Source: Micromonospora sp. WMMD882
Lineage (GTDB): Bacteria > Actinomycetota > Actinomycetes > Mycobacteriales > Micromonosporaceae
Length of the DNA stretch: 64,000 bases
NCBI RefSeq assembly: GCF_027497255.1
Contig: NZ_CP114903.1
Span: 1,240,001 to 1,304,000 of the forward strand
Reading direction: 5' to 3'
The position numbers and the translations under genes are program-made. Positions 60,435 to 64,000 of this stretch are shown piece after piece. The notes under the pieces are model-generated. The model saw only the letters and a list, made by a program, of their open reading frames with translations. It was not told the DNA's origin and searched no databases. Numbering within the stretch: the stretch's first letter is position 1; each line of letters opens with the position of its first letter.

Positions 60435-61199
60435 TCAGCCGGCGATGGTGGCGTGCATCTCCCAGACGAGGATCTCGGCCGGCTCGGTGGCGGTGACCCG
60501 CTGCCCACCGGTGGCGGTGAACCGGACCGCGTCCCCGGTGCCCAGCGGGCCGGAGCCCTCCAGGTCCACCGCGCCCCGGGCCACGAAGAGGTGGACGAAG
60601 GGCGCGTCCGGCAGGTCGACGCCGCCACCGGGCTGCAACCGGGCGGCGTAGAGGCCGGCGTGCCGGTTACGGATCCGGATGGCGGCGGCCCCGTCGTGCT
60701 TGTCCAGGCCGGAGGCGACCGGCACCAGCCCGCCGCCGAGCAGCTCGGCGTCGATTTCGAGCTGCTCGTAGCCGGGGGTCACCCGGGCTTCGTCGGGCAG
60801 CACCCACATCTGGACGAAGTGCACCGGCTCGGTGTGCCTGTCGCCCTCGAGCCGCCAGGAGTCGTTCTTCTCCGAGTGCAGGATGCCGCGGCCGGCGGTC
60901 ATCCGCTGGGCCAGGCCCGGGTAGATGATCCCGGAGTGGCCGGTGGAGTCCTGGTGGACCAGCGAACCCTGGAGCACCCAGGTGACGATCTCCATGTCCC
61001 GGTGCGGGTGGGTGTCGAAACCGGTGCCCGGCCGGACGATGTCGTCGTTGTTGACCAGGAGCAACCCGTGGTGGGTGTTGTCCGGGTCGTGGTGGTGGCC
61101 GAAGGAGAACGAGTGCTTCGAGTCCAGCCAGGCGATGTCGGTGGTGAACCGTTCGGCCGACCGGCGGATGTCGACGCGGGGGGTCAGCAGGTTGCTCAC
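60435..61199 (-). CDS. Pirin-family bicupin protein
   Basis: A 254-residue pirin (YhaK/YhhW-like group). The metal-binding histidines of the N-terminal cupin are visible (FDTHPHRDMEIVTWVLQG, DSTGHSGIIYPG, ILHSEKN). Some bacterial pirins are quercetin 2,3-dioxygenases; others modulate redox enzymes. The GTG at 61199 follows AAAGGATCC. It is the second gene after the YceI gene (63-base gap) on the minus strand, and both are probably repressed by the divergent MarR protein. Confidence 0.9.
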   Translation of the reverse strand: MSNLLTPRVDIRRSAERFTTDIAWLDSKHSFSFGHHHDPDNTHHGLLLVNNDDIVRPGTGFDTHPHRDMEIVTWVLQGSLVHQDSTGHSGIIYPGLAQRMTAGRGILHSEKNDSWRLEGDRHTEPVHFVQMWVLPDEARVTPGYEQLEIDAELLGGGLVPVASGLDKHDGAAAIRIRNRHAGLYAARLQPGGGVDLPDAPFVHLFVARGAVDLEGSGPLGTGDAVRFTATGGQRVTATEPAEILVWEMHATIAG

Positions 61200-61262
61200 G
61201 GGAGGATCCTTTCCCAGGGACGGCCGACGGGGGAGGAGGGTCGGGGCCTGAGCCCCGACCAC

Positions 61263-61829
61263 TCAGGACTGCTTGATCGCCGAGATCTCGAACTCGAGGA
61301 CGACCTTGTCGCTGACCAGCACGCCACCGGTCTCCAGGGCGGCGTTCCAGGTGACGCCGTAGTCCTTGCGGTTGATGGTCACCGCGCCTTCGAAGCCCAT
61401 CCGCAGGTTGCCGAACGGGTCGGTGGCCACGCCCTCGTACGTGAAGGGGACGGTCACCGGGCGGGTGACGCCCCGGACGGTGAGGTCGCCGGTCAGGTCG
61501 AAGGTGTCCGCGCCGGTCTGCCGGAACTCGGTGGAGACGAAGGTGATCTCGGGGTACTGCTCCATCGCGAGGAAGTCGTTGCCGCGCAGGTGCTCGTCGC
61601 GCTGGGCGTTGCGGGTGTCGATGCTGGCCGCCTTGATGGCGACGGTGACCGTGGTGGCGGCGGGGTCGGCCCCGTCGAAGATCACCCGGCCGTCGAACTC
61701 GTTGAACGCGCCGCGCACCTTGGTCACCATGGCGTGCCGGGCGACGAACCCGATGCGGGTGTGGCTGGGGTCGAGCACGTAGGTGCCGGTGAGCTGGGCC
61801 AACTCGGCGGTGGGGGTCGGGGCGCTCAT
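61263..61829 (-). CDS. YceI-family protein
   Basis: A 188-residue YceI protein, a lipocalin-like beta-barrel that binds polyprenoid or other hydrophobic ligands. Family features: YVLDPSHTRIGFVARHAMV, RDEHLRGNDFL and DLTVRGVTRPVTV. No signal peptide is present, so it is cytoplasmic, as is frequent in actinobacteria. The ATG follows AGGAGG. Divergent from the MarR gene; the 115-base gap between them holds three related operator-like sites. Confidence 0.92.
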   Translation of the reverse strand: MSAPTPTAELAQLTGTYVLDPSHTRIGFVARHAMVTKVRGAFNEFDGRVIFDGADPAATTVTVAIKAASIDTRNAQRDEHLRGNDFLAMEQYPEITFVSTEFRQTGADTFDLTGDLTVRGVTRPVTVPFTYEGVATDPFGNLRMGFEGAVTINRKDYGVTWNAALETGGVLVSDKVVLEFEISAIKQS

Positions 61830-61855
61830 GACGTCCTCCTGGTCTCGCTGACTCG

Positions 61856-61922
61856 ATGATGTGTCATTTACGTTCGCCTCAACCTACATGACCCATCATT
61901 CATTCCGTACATGATGTGTCAT
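61856..61922. promoter_or_regulatory. Cluster of three MarR-type operator sites
   Basis: The 12-mer ATGATGTGTCAT occurs twice as a direct repeat (61856-61867 and 61911-61922). An inverted near-copy, ATGACCCATCAT (61888-61899; complement ATGATGGGTCAT), lies between them. Each has ATGA...TCAT symmetry, as expected for a MarR dimer site. They occupy the gap between the YceI and MarR genes and thus could control both. Confidence 0.7.
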
Positions 61923-61944
61923 CCATCACTGGTAGGGTGGAGGC

Positions 61945-62409
61945 ATGACCCGATGGCTCGACGACGACGAACAGCACGCCTGGCGGGCCTGGCTCCGGTT
62001 GCAGAGCCGGTTGACCGCGCACCTGGGGCGGCAGTTGCAGCAGGAGTCCGGCCTGTCCCTCGCCGACTACGAGGTCCTCGTGCAGCTCAGCGAGAGTCCG
62101 GACGACCGGCTGCGCCCCTACGCCCTGCAGGAGCTGCTCGACTGGGAGCAGAGCCGGCTGTCCCACCACCTCAGCCGGATGCAACGTCGGGGCCTGGTCG
62201 AGCGGGAGGAGTGCCCCAGCGACCGGCGGGGAGCGTTCGTGGTGCTCACCGCCGCCGGTCGGGCCGCCATCGAGGCCGCCGCCCCCGGCCACGTGGCCGC
62301 CGTCCGGGCGTTCTTCCTCGACCACCTCGACCGGGACGAGCTGCGTACCCTGGGCCGTCTCACCAGCCGGGTCGTGACCCGGTTGGACGCGGCGGCCGGT
62401 CGCCGCTGA
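61945..62409 (+). CDS. MarR-family transcriptional regulator
   Basis: A 154-residue MarR regulator with the winged-helix core (SGLSLADYEVLVQLSES; LLDWEQSRLSHHLSRMQRRGLVEREECPSDRRG) in the usual form. It probably represses the YceI-pirin operon and itself, responding to a phenolic or oxidative signal. GGAGGC precedes the ATG. Its 3' end overlaps the helicase gene on the other strand by 50 bases. Confidence 0.93.
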   Translation: MTRWLDDDEQHAWRAWLRLQSRLTAHLGRQLQQESGLSLADYEVLVQLSESPDDRLRPYALQELLDWEQSRLSHHLSRMQRRGLVEREECPSDRRGAFVVLTAAGRAAIEAAAPGHVAAVRAFFLDHLDRDELRTLGRLTSRVVTRLDAAAGRR

Positions 62410-64000
62410 TCCGGTGGGTCAGCGCGGTGTGCCGCCGACCGGCGCCCGCCGTCCGCACGGCGACCGCCAGGGCCCGACGCGAGCCGGCCAGCACGACCAG
62501 CTTCCGGGCCCGGGTGACGGCGGTGTAGAGCAGGTTTCGCTGCAGCATCAGGTACGAGCCCATGGTCACCGGCACCACCACCGCCGGGTACTCGCTGCCC
62601 TGCGACCGGTGCACCGTGATCGCGTACGCGTGCTGCAACTCGTCGAGCTCGTGGAAGTCGTACCCGACGTCCTCGTCCTCGTCGGTGCGTACGGTGAGCG
62701 TCTGCTCGTCCGGGTCGATGCCGGTCACCATGCCGACGGTGCCGTTGAAGACCCCGGCCGCGCCCTTGTCGTAGTTGTTGCGGATCTGGATGACCTTGTC
62801 GCCGACCCGGAACACCCGGGAGCCGTGCCGCCGTTCCGGGGCGCCCTCCCGGTGTGGGGCGAGCGCCTGCTGCAACAGCGCGTTGAGGTTCCCCGCGCCG
62901 GCCGGGCCCCGGTGCATCGGGGTGAGCACCTGGATGTCGCGCGGACGCAGGCCGAACCGACGGGGGATACGCCGGGAGACGATCTCCACCACCTGCTCGG
63001 CGGTGACCTCCGGCTCGTCGCTGGGGAAGAGGAAGAAGTCCGGGTACCGGTCGAACACGGGCGGCTGACCGGCGTTGATCCGGTGCGCGTTGACCACCAC
63101 ACCCGACTCCTGCGCCTGCCGGAAGATCCGGGTCAGCCGGACCCGGGGCACCGTCTCCGCCGCGAGCACGTCCCGCAGCACCTCGCCGGCGCCCACCGAC
63201 GGCAACTGGTCGACGTCGCCGACCAGCAGCAGCCGCGCCCCCGGCGGCACCGCCTTGACCAGCTTGTTTGCCAGGATCAGGTCGAGCATGGACGCCTCGT
63301 CCACCACCACCAGGTCGGCGTCGAGGGGATTGTCCCGGTCGAAGCTGGCGTCTCCACCGGGGCGCAGCTGGAGCAGCCGGTGCACGGTGGTGGCCGGCTG
63401 GCCGGTCAGCTCGGTCAGTCGTTTGGCGGCCCGGCCGGTCGGCGCGGCCAACACGATCCTCGCCCGTTTCGCCGCCGCCAGCTCGATTATCGACCGGACC
63501 GTGAAGGACTTGCCGCAGCCCGGTCCGCCGGTGAGCACGGCCACCTTCGCGGTCAGCGCGAGCTTCACCGCCTGCTCCTGCTCCGGGGCCAGCTCCGCGC
63601 CGGTGCGGGCCCGCAGCCAGGCCAGCGCCCGCCCCCAGTCCACCCCGGCGAACGCCGGCATCCGGTCGGCGGGGTCGCGCAGTAACCGGAGCAGGCTGCC
63701 GGCCAGCGCGGACTCGGCGCGGTGGAACGGGACCAGGTACACCGCCGGGATGACCCCGCCCTCTGTCGTCGGGTTCGGCACCGCCTCGCGGACCACGCCC
63801 TCCTCCGCGACCAGCGTGGCCAGGCAGTCGGCGACCAGTGCCGCCGGCACCTCCAGGATGCCGGCGGCGTCGGCGACGAGGTTCGGTTCGGGCAGGTAGC
63901 AGTGCCCGTCGTCGGCCGCCTCGGAGAGGGTGTGCCGGATGCCGGCCTGCACCCGCTGCGGGCTGTCGTGCGGGATGCCCACCGCCCGGGCGATGCTGTC
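62360..64000 (-). CDS. RecD-like ATP-dependent DNA helicase (5' end cut by window)
   Basis: At least 546 residues, partial: the frame stays open to the window edge, so the N-terminus lies outside. Superfamily 1B helicase motifs are present: Walker A GGPGCGKSFTVRSI, motif II VVDEASMLD, motif III LVGDVDQLPSVG, motif IV-VI RLTRIFRQ and YAITVHRSQGSEYPAVV, AVTRARK. It belongs to the RecD2/TraA-like group acting without RecBC, unwinding DNA 5' to 3' in repair. Its stop lies within the convergent MarR gene's end. A GTG at 63982 is probably internal. Confidence 0.9.
   Translation of the reverse strand, partial: DSIARAVGIPHDSPQRVQAGIRHTLSEAADDGHCYLPEPNLVADAAGILEVPAALVADCLATLVAEEGVVREAVPNPTTEGGVIPAVYLVPFHRAESALAGSLLRLLRDPADRMPAFAGVDWGRALAWLRARTGAELAPEQEQAVKLALTAKVAVLTGGPGCGKSFTVRSIIELAAAKRARIVLAAPTGRAAKRLTELTGQPATTVHRLLQLRPGGDASFDRDNPLDADLVVVDEASMLDLILANKLVKAVPPGARLLLVGDVDQLPSVGAGEVLRDVLAAETVPRVRLTRIFRQAQESGVVVNAHRINAGQPPVFDRYPDFFLFPSDEPEVTAEQVVEIVSRRIPRRFGLRPRDIQVLTPMHRGPAGAGNLNALLQQALAPHREGAPERRHGSRVFRVGDKVIQIRNNYDKGAAGVFNGTVGMVTGIDPDEQTLTVRTDEDEDVGYDFHELDELQHAYAITVHRSQGSEYPAVVVPVTMGSYLMLQRNLLYTAVTRARKLVVLAGSRRALAVAVRTAGAGRRHTALTHRISGDRPPRPTGSRPGW

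Noticed and set aside
1-64000. tRNA, rRNA, CRISPR array, riboswitch, insertion sequence or replication origin
   Set aside because: No cloverleaf, spaced direct repeats, transposase motifs, known riboswitch core or DnaA-box cluster was noticed on reading both strands; a covariance-model search would be needed to exclude small RNAs.

Overview
The window is a very GC-rich actinobacterial chromosome segment. Dense GTG/ATG starts, GTGA/ATGA stop-start overlaps, a mycothiol-type DinB protein, a DivIVA/Scy-like coiled-coil protein and enediyne genes together point to Micromonospora or a close relative. This is an inference from gene content; there is no rRNA or tRNA gene to place it. I see no insertion sequence, phage, CRISPR array or replication origin.

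Layout. (1) 0-12.3 kb is a carbohydrate locus: LacI and ROK regulators, a GH3 beta-glucosidase, a GH31 alpha-xylosidase, a GH42 beta-galactosidase and a GH95 alpha-L-fucosidase. These are the four exo-activities needed to dismantle fucosylated xyloglucan oligosaccharides. Candidate LacI operators (around 3.64 and 3.72 kb) and a pair of matching candidate ROK sites (5.25 and 7.74 kb) are visible. (2) 12.3-14.3 kb holds a DAO-type FAD oxidase and a lipid/diacylglycerol kinase-like gene. (3) 14.3-21.5 kb is a tightly coupled six-gene minus-strand operon (AfsA-like, ICMT-like methyltransferase, PEP-synthase/rifampin-phosphotransferase-like dikinase, UbiA-like prenyltransferase, P450, nitroreductase) that looks like a small uncharacterised biosynthetic unit. 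(4) 21.8-26 kb carries an RsbW-like ATPase, a coiled-coil protein and a small CopC operon.

(5) 26.3-48.6 kb is a compact enediyne-type biosynthetic cluster. It holds the diagnostic cassette UNBL (DUF1702)-UNBV-UNBU-PksE-TEBC (34.3-44.5 kb), preceded by a second DUF1702 gene and followed by a coupled flavin reductase and P450. Upstream lie a GMC oxidoreductase with a small partner, two AhpD-type paralogues and an NAD-dependent epimerase. HxlR, AraC and MerR regulators border it. PksE makes the polyene; the thioesterase, the UNB proteins and the oxidative enzymes presumably convert it to a warhead. No glycosyltransferase or apoprotein gene is seen.

(6) 48.7-56.9 kb is a divergent metallophore-like locus. 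The minus strand encodes a methyltransferase, a DUF4213/DUF364 'heavy-metal chelation' protein, a GHMP kinase and a cysteine-synthase-fold PLP enzyme. The plus strand encodes an MFS exporter and a FecCD/ATPase/lipoprotein ABC importer. The shared control region holds two Zur-like palindromes, so I infer a zinc-regulated zincophore (or other metal) system of an unfamiliar enzymatic type.

(7) 56.9-64 kb is mixed housekeeping and accessory genes: alpha/beta hydrolase, K+ channel, MTHFR-like protein, KptA RNA 2'-phosphotransferase, a pirin/YceI pair facing a MarR regulator with repeated operators, and a RecD-like helicase cut by the window end.
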